From: Paenibacillus caseinilyticus | GTDB lineage: Bacteria; Bacillota; Bacilli; Paenibacillales; NBRC-103111 | Assembly: GCF_027533645.1 (NCBI RefSeq) | Contig: NZ_JAQAGY010000023.1 | Coordinates: 1 to 64,000, forward strand | Direction of reading: 5' to 3' | Length of the DNA stretch: 64,000 nucleotides | Part shown: piece after piece, positions 1 through 8,750 of the stretch | Numbering within the stretch: the stretch's first letter is position 1 | How the letters are laid out: the number at the start of each line of letters is the position of its first letter | Notes under the pieces: model-generated | Seen by the model: the letters and a program-made list of their open reading frames with translations, nothing else | What the model was told of the DNA's origin: nothing | Databases searched by the model: none | Made by a program: the position numbers and the translations under genes

Positions 1-48
1 TTCAGAGGCCTCTTAACGCTTTTACATAAATCCAAAGAAGCACAGTTT

Positions 49-180
49 TTAAAAAACATAAAAGCTGGGCTTAGTTTCGTGCTGCCATTTTCGGGTCTGT
101 GCTAAGAGTAATTTTCGGGGTAGTTTATCCGTCCAGTATTCCGTCATTGCGTATTCGTCCGGCATCTTCTCCATTCCCAT
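49..180 (-). CDS. small hypothetical protein (43 aa)
   Basis: A short open frame reads MGMEKMPDEYAMTEYWTD at its N-terminus and ends with TAA. An AGGAGG ribosome binding site lies just before the first ATG (position 180), and a second in-frame ATG at 174 has slightly better spacing. The predicted peptide is hydrophilic, rich in Lys, Glu and aromatic residues, with no signal peptide or membrane segment. I recognise no family. It could be a chance frame; the ribosome binding site is the main support. No other gene is evident between 1 and 405. Confidence 0.4.
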   Translation of the reverse strand: MGMEKMPDEYAMTEYWTDKLPRKLLLAQTRKWQHETKPSFYVF

Positions 181-405
181 CGTGCCTCCTAAGCGTAATT
201 GTCCGCGAAGGCCGCATTAAGTAGAGCGATCGACCGGTCGAGGTGTGTTTTTAGCTGCGGATTTTTTTAGGATGTTCAACGGAGAGCACTCCTTCGCCCC
301 TGACCAAATCTCTCTGGCGGCCGGGGCCGCCTTTCGGATAGGAAGGATAGCCCGCATCTTACACGGCCAGAGGGCTGGCTGTGAGGCGAATTTGGATAAT
401 AACAG

Positions 406-434
406 TATACAAAGAAACCAACATCGCATATAAT
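406..434 (+). promoter_or_regulatory. sigma-A promoter of the ArsR/GyrB-like fusion gene
   Basis: TATACA (406-411), a 17-bp spacer and a perfect TATAAT (429-434) fit a vegetative promoter. It ends exactly where the palindrome at 435-466 begins, so the predicted transcription start lies inside the palindrome, a layout typical of autorepression. Confidence 0.7.
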
Positions 435-466
435 TTATCTAAATACGTAATTACGTATATAGATAA
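435..466. promoter_or_regulatory. 32-bp palindromic operator candidate
   Basis: Arms TTATCT (435-440) and AGATAA (461-466) enclose a perfect 14-bp palindrome TACGTAATTACGTA (444-457). Over 32 bp only one symmetrical position pair fails to match. It sits between the -10 box and the start codon at 487, overlapping the expected transcription start. Size and symmetry suit a dimeric winged-helix repressor; the obvious candidate is the downstream gene product itself (inference). Confidence 0.7.
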
Positions 467-486
467 TACGTGAGGTGAGCAGAATC

Positions 487-1614
487 ATGGTACGGAATGT
501 AGAGGCGGAACTGGATGCACTGAGGCTTCAATTGGCCGATCTGCAGCGGGTGGTCGGGCAGCTGGGAGAACAGCTCACGGGGCAGCGCGCCGTGAGTGTG
601 CCGGAGTCGGAGAGTGCGCCTCCGCTCCGTGGGGCTGACCAACCGACAGCCGGAGCGAATGCAGGCTCGCTCCATTATTCGGGAGCCTACCGAAGCGGTG
701 AGGAGGCGTACCGTTGGGAGCCCCGGGAACGGCAAGTGGAGGAGCTATTCGGGCTCGATGCCGAGAAGGCGGCCCGGATTCTTGGGGCGATCGGCCATAA
801 GCAGCGGCTCGACATTCTGCGCTCGGTCCTTCAGGAGCCCCGTACAGGAGCGGAGCTGGTGGAGCTGCTGAACATGGGCACGACCGGGCAGCTGTATCAC
901 CATATCAAGGCGCTCCTCGGAGCGGACCTGCTCGTGCAGGAAGACCGCGGCGGCCAGTATGCGGTGCCTCCCCACCGCAGGCTGCCTCTTCTTCTGCTGC
1001 TGGCGGCTTCTGCGGATCTGCTGGACGCCAGCCGTTATGTTGAGATGACGGAAGCGAGGGGACGTGCCGGCGTGTACCTCGGAACCGGCGGGGGCGCGCC
1101 CGGATACGATCCGCATCCGCTCGTATGGGCACTGCTAGAGCAATCCGCCGCGGAGCACCGTGCGGGGCACAGTACGGCTGTGTCCCTGTTCCTGCACGAC
1201 GACGGCTCGGTGACGGTGGCCGACAATGGCCGGGGCATCCCCATCCGGCCGCTCGGAACCGCTGCAGCGAACGTAGTGCAGACGGTGCTGACGGAGCTCG
1301 GACACGGCCCCCAAGGCGCGGTGTATGAAGTGCCGGGCGCAGAGAAGAGCATATCTCCGGCGGTGGTCAATGCATTGTGCCTGCGGCTGACCGCCGAGAT
1401 CCGGCGGGAGGGGAGCATCTACCGGCAGGAATACCGGCACGGCATTCCGCAGACGGGGCTGCTCACGGTGGGCGAGACGGGGGAGACCGGCACGTCCCTG
1501 ACGCTGCTCCCGGATCCGGAGCTGTTCTCCGTGCCGATCCAGCGCGCGAGATTGCAGCAGCGGGCGGAGCAGCTCGCTGAGACTTACCCGGGGCTGCAGG
1601 TGACCGTCCGGTAA
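487..1614 (+). CDS. ArsR-like winged-helix regulator fused to degenerate GyrB-type ATPase domain
   Basis: 375 aa. Residues 1-30 look like a coiled coil; 30-80 are low complexity; 85-165 form an ArsR-type winged helix (AIGHKQRLDIL, then recognition-helix-like GTTGQLYHHIKALLGADLL). Residues 210-375 match the order of GyrB/ParE GHKL ATPase motifs: DGSVTVADNGRGIP (239-252), VVNALCLRL, GSIYRQEYRHGIP, GETGTSLTLLPDPELF. By eye the catalytic N-box (GyrB EVVDNS) reads ALLEQS, losing the general-base Glu and the Mg-binding Asn, and the glycine-rich ATP lid is gone. A nucleotide- or ligand-sensing repressor is inferred. Start: ATG 487 is preferred over GTG 475 because GAGGTG (472-477) is correctly spaced for it. 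Monocistronic, with its own promoter, operator and terminator. Confidence 0.8.
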   Translation: MVRNVEAELDALRLQLADLQRVVGQLGEQLTGQRAVSVPESESAPPLRGADQPTAGANAGSLHYSGAYRSGEEAYRWEPRERQVEELFGLDAEKAARILGAIGHKQRLDILRSVLQEPRTGAELVELLNMGTTGQLYHHIKALLGADLLVQEDRGGQYAVPPHRRLPLLLLLAASADLLDASRYVEMTEARGRAGVYLGTGGGAPGYDPHPLVWALLEQSAAEHRAGHSTAVSLFLHDDGSVTVADNGRGIPIRPLGTAAANVVQTVLTELGHGPQGAVYEVPGAEKSISPAVVNALCLRLTAEIRREGSIYRQEYRHGIPQTGLLTVGETGETGTSLTLLPDPELFSVPIQRARLQQRAEQLAETYPGLQVTVR

Positions 1615-1639
1615 GGGCGCCGCGAGGCAGGTTTGTTGT

Positions 1640-1668
1640 GCAGCTGCCCAAAGGGGGCGGCTGCTTTT
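1640..1668 (+). terminator. Rho-independent terminator
   Basis: A 10-bp stem (GCAGCTGCCC with GGGCGGCTGC, one wobble pair) with a 5-nt loop is followed by TTTT, 25 bp after the fusion gene's stop codon. Confidence 0.7.
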
Positions 1669-1802
1669 GGATCCCTCAACAAAAAGTAAGGAGGCAGAGC
1701 CAAACGGGGCAGCGCCCCCTTCCCGAGGGCAGGGAATGTGTGGTATCTTATCTACCAATTTAACCATGGGTCGAAGAGAAACCCACAAAAGGAGTGAGCG
1801 GC

Positions 1803-3626
1803 ATGGACAAGAATAACCGCAGAAAACCGCTGGCGGACGGGTTGGCGCAGCTGGTGGCGACCGCCCGGGGCGATCTCAAGGCAAGCCTGGTCGTGGTGAA
1901 CGCCCGGCTCGTGAACGTCTGCACGGGCGAAGTGCTGGAAGGCATGGCGGTCGGGGCGCAGGAGGGCCGTATCGCTTATGTGGGCCGGAAGCCGGAGAAG
2001 CTGATCGGGCCGCAGACGAAGGTGGTGGACGCCGCCGGCCGTTACCTCGCGCCGGGCTTCTTGGACGGACATTGCCATATCGAGAGCACACAGCTGACGG
2101 TGACCCAGTTCGCCCGCGCCGTGCTGCCCCTTGGCACGACAGGCGGGTTCTTCGACGCTCACGAGATCTCGAATGTTCTCGGGCTGAAGGGACTGCGCCT
2201 CATGCTGGACGAAGCGAGACGCACGCCGCTGGCCGCCTATATGCAGGTGGCATCCTGCGTACCTTCGACATCGCCGGATCTGGAGACAAGCGGCGCCTGC
2301 TTCGGCCCGGCAGAGGTGGCGGAAGCGTTCGGCTGGGGGCCGGATCTGATCGGCCTCGGCGAGGTGATGAACTTCCCGGGCGTGGTGTACGGCGACCCCG
2401 TCATGCTCGGCGAGATCGAAGCAGCGCTGCGGGCGGGACGGGTGGCCGACGGCCACTTCACCTGGCCTTCCCATGATGAGCGGCTCATCGCGTATGCGGC
2501 GAGCGGCATCACGGGCGACCACGAATGCGTGACGAAGGAAGACGTGGCGGAGCGCATCCGCCTCGGCATGTACGCCAAGATGCGCCGCGGCTCCGCGTGG
2601 CACGACGTCGAGGAGACGATCAAGGCCCATACGGAGATGGGGCTCGACTCGCGGCGCATGATGCTCGTCACGGATGACCGGAGCGTGGAGTCGCTGGTGG
2701 ACGAAGGGCACATGAACTTCGTGATCCGGAACGCAATCCGGCAGGGGGTGAAGCCGGTCACGGCCATCCAGATGGCGACGATCAACACGGCGGAGCGATT
2801 CGGGGTGGTGCGTGACGTAGGTACGGTCACGCCGGGCTCCTGCGCGGATATGGTGCTGCTGGACGGGCACCTCGCCGATGTGAATGTCGTGATGACGATC
2901 TGTGCGGGCGAGGTTGTGGCGGAGAACGGCCGGATGACGGTGGACCTTGCGCCGGCCTCGTATCCGGAGGAAGTGATCCGCTCGGTCCGTCTGGCCGGAG
3001 CGCCGAAGCCGGAAGACTTCGTGATCGAAGCTCCCGCAGCGGAAGGGACCTTGACGGCCCGTGTCATCCGCGTGCAGGAGAACCACGTGGAGACGAAGGC
3101 GGAGCTGAGACCCGTAGCGGTTCGGGACGGGAGGGTCGACCTCGCCGTGACGGCCGGCGGGCTCTGTAAGATCGCGGTGCTGGAGCGGCACCACGGCACG
3201 GGCGGCCGCTCGGTGGCGCTCGTCGAAGGCATCGGCTTCGAGCGGCCTGCGGCGCTGGCCATGACGGTGGCGCACGACAGCCATAACCTGCTCGTCATCG
3301 GCAATGACGACGGGCTCATGGCCCGCGCGGCGCAGCGGGCGGCCGAGCTGCAGGGCGGCGCCGTGATCGCCCTCGAAGACGGAGGCGCAGAGCTGCCGCT
3401 GCCGATCGCAGGACTGCTGTCGGACGCCCCGTTCGAGCAGGTGGCGGAGCAGTCGCGCCGGCTCTCCCGGGCGCTGGAGGAGGCGGGCTGCCGCCTGAAC
3501 TACGCCTTCATGACCTTGTCGCTGCTGGCGCTCGTCGTCATTCCCGAGCTGCGCCTCTCCGACAAGGGGCTCGTGCAGATCACGGCCGGGGGCATCTCCC
3601 GCGTACCGCTGTTCGTCGAAGCGTAG
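1803..3626 (+). CDS. adeC: adenine deaminase
   Basis: 607 aa cytoplasmic metal-dependent hydrolase converting adenine to hypoxanthine and ammonia in purine salvage. The amidohydrolase metal motif GHCHIEST appears near residue 90 after APGFLDG; other family signatures are GGFFDAHEIS, the D(H)E loop around GEVMNFPGVV, SGITGDHECV and MLVTDDRS. The C-terminal region with VAHDSHNLLVIG and the terminal LRLSDKGLV stretch is typical of AdeC. Length is slightly above the usual 570-600. ATG 1803 is chosen over GTG 1794 because the AAAGGAG site (1788-1794) runs into the GTG. No purine genes are adjacent, so it is probably its own transcription unit. Confidence 0.93.
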   Translation: MDKNNRRKPLADGLAQLVATARGDLKASLVVVNARLVNVCTGEVLEGMAVGAQEGRIAYVGRKPEKLIGPQTKVVDAAGRYLAPGFLDGHCHIESTQLTVTQFARAVLPLGTTGGFFDAHEISNVLGLKGLRLMLDEARRTPLAAYMQVASCVPSTSPDLETSGACFGPAEVAEAFGWGPDLIGLGEVMNFPGVVYGDPVMLGEIEAALRAGRVADGHFTWPSHDERLIAYAASGITGDHECVTKEDVAERIRLGMYAKMRRGSAWHDVEETIKAHTEMGLDSRRMMLVTDDRSVESLVDEGHMNFVIRNAIRQGVKPVTAIQMATINTAERFGVVRDVGTVTPGSCADMVLLDGHLADVNVVMTICAGEVVAENGRMTVDLAPASYPEEVIRSVRLAGAPKPEDFVIEAPAAEGTLTARVIRVQENHVETKAELRPVAVRDGRVDLAVTAGGLCKIAVLERHHGTGGRSVALVEGIGFERPAALAMTVAHDSHNLLVIGNDDGLMARAAQRAAELQGGAVIALEDGGAELPLPIAGLLSDAPFEQVAEQSRRLSRALEEAGCRLNYAFMTLSLLALVVIPELRLSDKGLVQITAGGISRVPLFVEA

Positions 3627-3780
3627 ATCCATACCGCGCACTGCTTGGGGGCGCAAGACTCCGCAGGGACTCCAAAGGCCGGTTCGCCCCCGGCTTGCTC
3701 TCCTCCTTCGCCATACGGCATAAACCTTCCCCGTTCTTGCCATAGTAAGGGGGATACCCAAAGGGAAGGAGGAGAACCCC

Positions 3781-4050
3781 ATGTCCCGTTACGATTCCAG
3801 TCTTCAGTCGCAGAACCCGGTGTCGCAGGCGCAGAATTCAGAAGCCAAGGCGCACCATGCCGTGACGCAGGCCCAGTCCCACCCGACCGCCCAGCTTATC
3901 GAGCAGGCGCATTCGGCTGTGGACAAAGCCCACCGTTCGATCGACCAAGTGCCGGAGGGCACCAACCCGCAGGCGCTGGAGCTCACGAACTCCCTGCTCG
4001 CGGAAGATGAAGCGGCGCTGAACAGCCTCACGCCGATCGAAGAGGAATAG
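3781..4050 (+). CDS. small hydrophilic hypothetical protein (89 aa)
   Basis: Unrecognised. The protein is very hydrophilic, rich in Gln, Ser, Ala, His and Glu, with a heptad-like pattern in SHPTAQLIEQAHSAVDKAH that could form an amphipathic helix and an acidic C-terminus. There is no signal peptide or membrane segment. The start has a strong GGAAGGAGGAG ribosome binding site, and the gene is followed 48 bp later by a good terminator, so it appears to be an independent monocistronic unit. Such short helical proteins are common in Bacillales; no function can be assigned. Confidence 0.7.
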   Translation: MSRYDSSLQSQNPVSQAQNSEAKAHHAVTQAQSHPTAQLIEQAHSAVDKAHRSIDQVPEGTNPQALELTNSLLAEDEAALNSLTPIEEE

Positions 4051-4098
4051 ACCGCTTGCGAAGGCAGCCCCCGGAGGGCAGCCGTCACGCAAGGCCGA

Positions 4099-4138
4099 GA
4101 CCTGCCGCCAGCCTGTCGCTGCGGCGGGTCTTTTTTTT
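4099..4138 (+). terminator. Rho-independent terminator
   Basis: GACCTGCCGC (4099-4108) pairs with GCGGCGGGTC (4121-4130) with one wobble, followed directly by eight T residues. It ends the small gene at 3781. Confidence 0.9.
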
Positions 4139-4355
4139 GCGGGTGGAGGTGTGCGGTCGGTTTCGTCTCCCCCCGTCATTAGGTAAGTAACATATAGAAC
4201 GAATCCCGAAGCGCCCCCCGGCCATTTCCCTTCCGGAATAACGGGCCGGACCCGGGCAGACACTAACTTAATCGCTGACTGGCTTATCCTTCCTGGGCGG
4301 GAAGCAGCATCCAAGCTACGGCGTTCAACTACATAGAGAGATCGGGGGAGATACG
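4139..4355. other. intergenic region before cls
   Basis: No convincing coding frame on either strand and no long repeat. It must hold the promoter of the cardiolipin synthase gene, but I could not pick a credible -35/-10 pair. Confidence 0.5.
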
Positions 4356-5855
4356 ATGTCAGCACTACCCGCCATGCCGGCGATGCCGGATGTATGGAAC
4401 GGCGCTATATGGACTTTTTTTACTTCCTGGTTCCCTGTTATCAACTTCGTACTTGCGATCCCGATCATCTTCCTCGAACGCCGCAACATCGGCGTCACCT
4501 GGGCTTGGCTGATGGTGCTGCTGTTCCTGCCGGTGCTCGGGTTCTTCCTCTATCTCGTCTTCGGGCAGAATCTGGCGCGGCGGCAGCTGTATAAGATGAA
4601 GCGGCGGTCGGAACGTGTCGTGCGGGCGGTGGCCCACGAGCAGGTATACCGGATCGACCAGGGCTCGATGGAGTACCGGAATACGGCTGCGGAGGCTTAT
4701 CAGCCGCTGATTCACCTCAACCTCAAGAGCGGGCATTCCATCCTGACCCAGAACAACGAGGTGACGGTGCTGACCGAGGGCCGGGAGAAGTTCGATGCGC
4801 TGCTCGGACAGCTGCAGGAGGCGAAGGAGCATATCCATCTGCTGTATTACAAGATCTCTTATGACAAAATCGGCTCCGACCTCCTTACCATCCTCGTGGA
4901 CAAAGCCCGCAGCGGCGTCAAGGTGAGGCTCTTGTACGATGCGATCGGCTCGCCGGGGCTGCCCCGCAAATGGGCGAAGGAACTGACCCGGTCGGGAGCG
5001 GAGGTGTATCCGTTCTTCCCGTCGCTGGTGCCGTATCTCAATCTCAAGATCAACTACCGCAACCACCGCAAAGTGGCTGTAATCGATGGGAAGACCGGGT
5101 TCATCGGAGGCTTCAATATCGGCAACGAATACCTGGGGCTCGACCCGCGGATCGGCCACTGGCGGGATACACATCTTATGCTGCGGGGCGGCGCAGTGTA
5201 CGAGCTGCAGCGGTATTTCCTCATGGATTGGTCGCTTGCTTCCGGACAGACCGTCCCGGACAAGGAGCAGACGGCGTTCTTCCCGCCGCTGGTGCGGCAT
5301 CCGGGCGGCGCGGCCGTGCAGATCGTCACGAGCGGACCGAATACGGACCGGCAGCAGATCAAGACGGCGCTGATCAAGCTGATCCATGAGGCCAGGGATA
5401 CGATCTGGCTGCAGACGCCCTATTTCGTCCCGGACGAGAGTGTGATGACGGCGCTCAAGATTGCTGCGCTGTCGGGCGTCGATGTCCGCCTGATGGTTCC
5501 CTTCAAGGGCGACCACCGGCTCGTGCAGTGGGCGACGCAGGCTCATGTCGGCGAGCTGCTGCAGGTCGGGGCGCGGTGCTTCCAATACGAGCGGGGGTTC
5601 CTGCATGCGAAGACTCTCGTCGTGGACGGCAGGGCCGCCTCTGTCGGCACGGCTAATATGGATCACCGGAGCTTCGTCCTGAACTTCGAGATCAACGCCT
5701 TTCTGTACGATGAAGAGACGGCAGTGAAGCTGCAGGAGGCTTTCCAAAAAGATTTGGCCCACTGCCGCGAGTTCACGCTGGAATCCTACCGGGGACGGAG
5801 CTTCCTAAGCCGGGTCATGGAGTCGATGTCGCGGCTCCTATCCCCGATTCTGTAG
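4356..5855 (+). CDS. cls: cardiolipin synthase (phospholipase D family)
   Basis: 499 aa membrane enzyme that condenses two phosphatidylglycerol molecules to cardiolipin and glycerol. Two N-terminal membrane segments lie at about residues 15-38 and 46-68, followed by two phospholipase D domains, each with an HxK(x)4D motif: NHRKVAVIDGKTGFIGGFN near residue 236 and HAKTLVVDGRAASVGTANMD near 417. The order and the length near 500 residues are typical of bacterial ClsA-type enzymes. The start is set by GGGGGAG seven bases upstream of the ATG. It stands alone between a terminator upstream and an independent promoter downstream. Confidence 0.95.
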   Translation: MSALPAMPAMPDVWNGAIWTFFTSWFPVINFVLAIPIIFLERRNIGVTWAWLMVLLFLPVLGFFLYLVFGQNLARRQLYKMKRRSERVVRAVAHEQVYRIDQGSMEYRNTAAEAYQPLIHLNLKSGHSILTQNNEVTVLTEGREKFDALLGQLQEAKEHIHLLYYKISYDKIGSDLLTILVDKARSGVKVRLLYDAIGSPGLPRKWAKELTRSGAEVYPFFPSLVPYLNLKINYRNHRKVAVIDGKTGFIGGFNIGNEYLGLDPRIGHWRDTHLMLRGGAVYELQRYFLMDWSLASGQTVPDKEQTAFFPPLVRHPGGAAVQIVTSGPNTDRQQIKTALIKLIHEARDTIWLQTPYFVPDESVMTALKIAALSGVDVRLMVPFKGDHRLVQWATQAHVGELLQVGARCFQYERGFLHAKTLVVDGRAASVGTANMDHRSFVLNFEINAFLYDEETAVKLQEAFQKDLAHCREFTLESYRGRSFLSRVMESMSRLLSPIL

Positions 5856-5930
5856 GCGCGGCAGCGGCCTTCCCTACCGGAGATTCCGCCGGGCGTCGGC
5901 CTGGCCGCCGTCGCTTACCGGCTTATCCTA

Positions 5931-5939
5931 TGCTACAAT
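5931..5939 (+). promoter_or_regulatory. extended -10 promoter of the SMP-30 gene
   Basis: TGCTACAAT is an extended -10 element (TG-N-TACAAT) about 50 bp upstream of the chosen start at 5992; no good -35 is visible. It argues against starting translation at the ATG at 5938, which would overlap the -10 box. Confidence 0.5.
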
Positions 5940-5991
5940 GGAAAGCAAATGGAAATGGCAAGGCGGCAAGGGAAGAGGAGGAAACGGAGCG

Positions 5992-6882
5992 ATGCAGGAG
6001 ACACAGGCAAAAGCGGAACTGGTATGGGATGCGCGTGCGGCCCTTGGGGAAGGGCCCGTATGGGATCACCGCAGCGGCAGTCTCGTATGGGTGGATATTG
6101 AAGACAGGCGGGTTCACTTCTACGACCCGTCGCCGGCAGAGGAACACCGGACGATCCAGCTCGAACAGCGGGTGGGGGCGGCCGTGCCGCGGACCGCGGG
6201 AGGCTTCGTGCTCGCTATGCAGCACGGGTTCTATCTCATGGATTCGGAGACCGGGGAGCTGGAGAAGCTGGCCGATCCGGAGGAAGAGCTCGCGGGCAAC
6301 CGGTTCAACGACGGCAAGTGCGACGAGGCCGGACGATTCTGGGCCGGTACGATGAATATGCGGGGCAGCGAACCGACCGCTTCCCTGTACTGCCTGGAGG
6401 CGGACGGGCGTCTGCGCAGCGTGCTCGCGGGTGTCACCACCTCCAACGGGCTGGGCTGGAGCCCCGACAACAAGACGATGTATTATATCGATACACCGAC
6501 CAAACGGGTAGCCGCATTCGACTACGACCTGGCGAGCGGGGAGCTGACCGGGCGCCGCATCGTGGTGTCCTATGAGGGGGAGAAGGGCTCCCCCGACGGC
6601 ATGACGGTCGACAGCGAAGGGATGCTGTGGATCGCCGAGTGGGGCGGCTGGCAGGTCTCCCGCTGGAACCCGGCGACCGGGGAGCGGATCGGCGCGGTCC
6701 CCGTACCGGCGGCGCAGGTGACTTCTTGCGCTTTCGGCGGGGAGGCCTATGACGAGCTGTACATCACGACCGCCCGGAACTGGCTCTCGGCAGAGCAGCT
6801 GGCGGAGCAGCCGCTGGCCGGCGGACTGTTCCGGGCCCGGACCGGGGTGAAAGGGCGGGCAGCCAGCTTCTATGGAGGATAA
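5992..6882 (+). CDS. SMP-30/gluconolactonase family protein
   Basis: 296 aa six-bladed beta-propeller of the SMP-30/LRE family, usually a divalent-metal lactonase acting on sugar lactones such as gluconolactone. Family signatures are GEGPVWD near the N-terminus (metal-binding Glu), NRFNDGKCDEAGRFWAGTMN, TTSNGLGWSPDNKTMYYIDT and SPDGMTVDSEGMLWIAEW. There is no signal peptide, so it is cytoplasmic. The start at 5992 is preferred because GAGGAGG lies upstream and because an earlier ATG overlaps the promoter. Its last codons contain the ribosome binding site of the next gene, so the two are translationally linked. The true lactone substrate cannot be read from sequence. Confidence 0.85.
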   Translation: MQETQAKAELVWDARAALGEGPVWDHRSGSLVWVDIEDRRVHFYDPSPAEEHRTIQLEQRVGAAVPRTAGGFVLAMQHGFYLMDSETGELEKLADPEEELAGNRFNDGKCDEAGRFWAGTMNMRGSEPTASLYCLEADGRLRSVLAGVTTSNGLGWSPDNKTMYYIDTPTKRVAAFDYDLASGELTGRRIVVSYEGEKGSPDGMTVDSEGMLWIAEWGGWQVSRWNPATGERIGAVPVPAAQVTSCAFGGEAYDELYITTARNWLSAEQLAEQPLAGGLFRARTGVKGRAASFYGG

Positions 6883-6886
6883 GCAG

Positions 6887-7552
6887 ATGGCCTACGGGGC
6901 GGACAACCACTTCACGGCATTGATCCGCCTAATCGAAACGGAGCTTCTGCCGGAGCTGTCCGTGAATAGCGAGCAGCTTCACGAGCCTGTCGTTGTCGTA
7001 CGGCTGCCGCAGCCTTGGAAGCTCGTCGGCGCCGGCAATTATGCCGTGGTCCTCTCGCATCCGGAGTATCCCCGGCTGGTCATCAAGATCTATGCGCCGA
7101 ACCGTCACGGCCTGCAGGAGGAGGCGGAGGTGTACCGCCGGCTCGGCCGGCATCCGGCCTATTCGGAATGCTACCATTACGGCGGAAGCTACCTCGTGCT
7201 GCGGCGCCTGGAGGGCGTAACCTTATACGACTGCGTGCGCAAAGGGATCCCCATCCCCCGCAGGGTGATCGAAGATATCGATGAGGCGCTTGCTTATGCG
7301 GTGGCCCGGGGGCTGAACCCCCACGACGTACACGGGAAGAACGTCATGATGAAGGACGGCCGCGGAATGGTGGTCGACGTATCCGATTTTTTGAAGACGG
7401 ATGCGTGCACGATGTGGACAGATCTCAAGAAGGCGTACCACCGGTTCTATCTCCGGGTGCCTTTGCTGCACCGTATTCCGGTTCCGGACTTTGTGATGAA
7501 CGCCGTACGCCGGGGATACCGGGCCATGAGGAAGCGGCGCGGGTCCTGCTGA
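6887..7552 (+). CDS. YrzF-like small serine/threonine protein kinase
   Basis: 221 aa, shorter than a full Hanks-type kinase. Recognisable parts are a glycine-containing loop (VGAGNYAVVL), the ATP-anchoring Lys in LVIKIYA, a hinge-like YLVLRRLEGVTL, a catalytic loop NPHDVHGKNVMM and a DFG-like MVVDVSDF. This resembles the B. subtilis YrzF group. The conserved catalytic Asp is in HDVHGKN; the DFG is modified to DVS. No transmembrane or PASTA region follows, so it is cytoplasmic. The ATG at 6887 has GGAGG (6874-6878) inside the last codons of the SMP-30 gene, five bases from its stop, implying coupled expression. Activity is unproven. Confidence 0.75.
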   Translation: MAYGADNHFTALIRLIETELLPELSVNSEQLHEPVVVVRLPQPWKLVGAGNYAVVLSHPEYPRLVIKIYAPNRHGLQEEAEVYRRLGRHPAYSECYHYGGSYLVLRRLEGVTLYDCVRKGIPIPRRVIEDIDEALAYAVARGLNPHDVHGKNVMMKDGRGMVVDVSDFLKTDACTMWTDLKKAYHRFYLRVPLLHRIPVPDFVMNAVRRGYRAMRKRRGSC

Positions 7553-7635
7553 AGGACTGAAACCGCAATGGACCCCCTGCGTATGATGGGTATGCGGCTC
7601 GAAGCGAGCCAAGACGCTAAGGAGGCGGTAGGGCA

Positions 7636-8409
7636 ATGTCGTTTTTCAAGAAAGTGCTGGCCAGCGTGGGGATCGGATCGGCCAAAGTGGATACCCAGCT
7701 GCACAATGCGCAGGTGACGGTCGGCGAGGAGCTGAGCGGTGTCGTAGTCGTACAAGGCGGACAGACCGAGCAGCAGATCGATGCGATCTATATTTATATC
7801 AAGACGCAGTATATCAAGGAAGAGAACGACCAGAAGGTCCGTAAGACGGCAGAGGCCGCCAAGTTCCGCGTGACCGAAGGGTTCCTCGTGCAGGCCGGGG
7901 AGCGGCGGGAGATTCCGTTCTCCTTCGTCATTCCCGACCATACGCCGATCTCCCTGCGGAGCGCGAACGTCTGGATCGAGACCGGTCTCGACATCCCGAA
8001 CGCGGTGGACCCGACGGACCGGGATCACATCGAGATCGTCCCTTACGCACATATGCAGACGGTGCTCGACGCGCTGGATCTTCTCGGCTTCCGTCTGCGG
8101 GAAGTGACGAACGATTACGCGCCGCGCCTCGGCGGACGGCTGCCGTTCGTGCAGGAGTTCGAGTTCGTGCCGTCGACGCACTTCCGCGGGCAGCTCGACG
8201 AGCTCGAAGTGCTCTTCTTCAAGAAGGGCGACGATCTCGAGCTCTTCCTGCAGATCGACCGCAAGGCGCGCGGCCTCATGGGTCTCTTCGCGGAAGCGAT
8301 GGAGACCGACGAGAGCTTCGTGCGCCTGACGATTCCCGGCAGCGAGCTGCGCCGGGGCGCCCAGCCGGTATCCGGCGAGCTGCGCGAGCTTATCTCGCGG
8401 TACAGCTGA
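7636..8409 (+). CDS. spo0M: sporulation-control protein Spo0M
   Basis: 257 aa arrestin-like cytoplasmic protein that in Bacillus affects entry into sporulation and the cytoskeleton. The start MSFFKKVLASVGIGSAKVD, followed by beta-sandwich segments such as VGEELSGVVVVQGG, IPFSFVIPDHTPIS and VWIETGLDI, is characteristic, and length equals that of the family. A strong AAGGAGGCGG site precedes the ATG. A 6-bp hairpin (GGCTCG/CGAGCC, 7596-7610) lies in the leader. The gene has its own terminator and probably its own promoter (TATGAT near 7582); in B. subtilis it is sigma-H controlled, but I could not identify a clear sigma-H site here. Confidence 0.93.
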   Translation: MSFFKKVLASVGIGSAKVDTQLHNAQVTVGEELSGVVVVQGGQTEQQIDAIYIYIKTQYIKEENDQKVRKTAEAAKFRVTEGFLVQAGERREIPFSFVIPDHTPISLRSANVWIETGLDIPNAVDPTDRDHIEIVPYAHMQTVLDALDLLGFRLREVTNDYAPRLGGRLPFVQEFEFVPSTHFRGQLDELEVLFFKKGDDLELFLQIDRKARGLMGLFAEAMETDESFVRLTIPGSELRRGAQPVSGELRELISRYS

Positions 8410-8436
8410 TGTAAGGCGCAATAATGGTATAGTGGG

Positions 8437-8474
8437 CAGGCCTTCGTTTCCATGGAGACGGGGGCCTGTTTTTT
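8437..8474 (+). terminator. Rho-independent terminator of spo0M
   Basis: Outer arms CAGGCC and GGCCTG plus an inner CGTTTCC/GGAGACG stem, followed by six T residues, 28 bp after the stop. Confidence 0.85.
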
Positions 8475-8750
8475 GTGTAGATCGGGGTGTATGGGCTTTA
8501 TTCTCATGAGGTCTCTGAAGCTGCCGATGTGGCGGGGATATCCCATCCGAATGGCGCGATAAGTCTAGTGATCTTAGCGACACAGCAACTGTTATACAAT
8601 TTTTTAAAATCTGTACTACCACATAAAAGTAAATAAAAATAAGGTGTTATACATAAATTTAATTGACTGTTTATATAATTTTGGATTACTGTATTAACAA
8701 TGTAATATTGAAATAAATGGAATAAAAATAAAATAAAGGAGGCGTTAGGT
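8475..8750 (+). promoter_or_regulatory. A+T-rich leader with promoter of the E1-beta gene
   Basis: From about 8580 to 8735 the sequence is strikingly A+T-rich against the surrounding genome and holds no gene. The best promoter match is TTGGAT (8681-8686), 16 bp, TAATAT (8703-8708), preceded by T at -16/-15 TG; an alternative TTGACT lies at 8664. The long A/T tracts could act as an UP element or as a target for nucleoid or xenogene regulators. Confidence 0.45.

Noticed and set aside
217..433. Short frames on both strands (70 and 62 aa) before the first promoter
   Set aside because: They overlap each other, lack ribosome sites, and the plus-strand one runs into the promoter of the fusion gene.
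1135..3782. Very long reverse frames opposite the regulator and adenine deaminase genes
   Set aside because: They mirror strongly supported genes in G+C-rich DNA and are rich in Arg, His and Pro with no motif or ribosome site.
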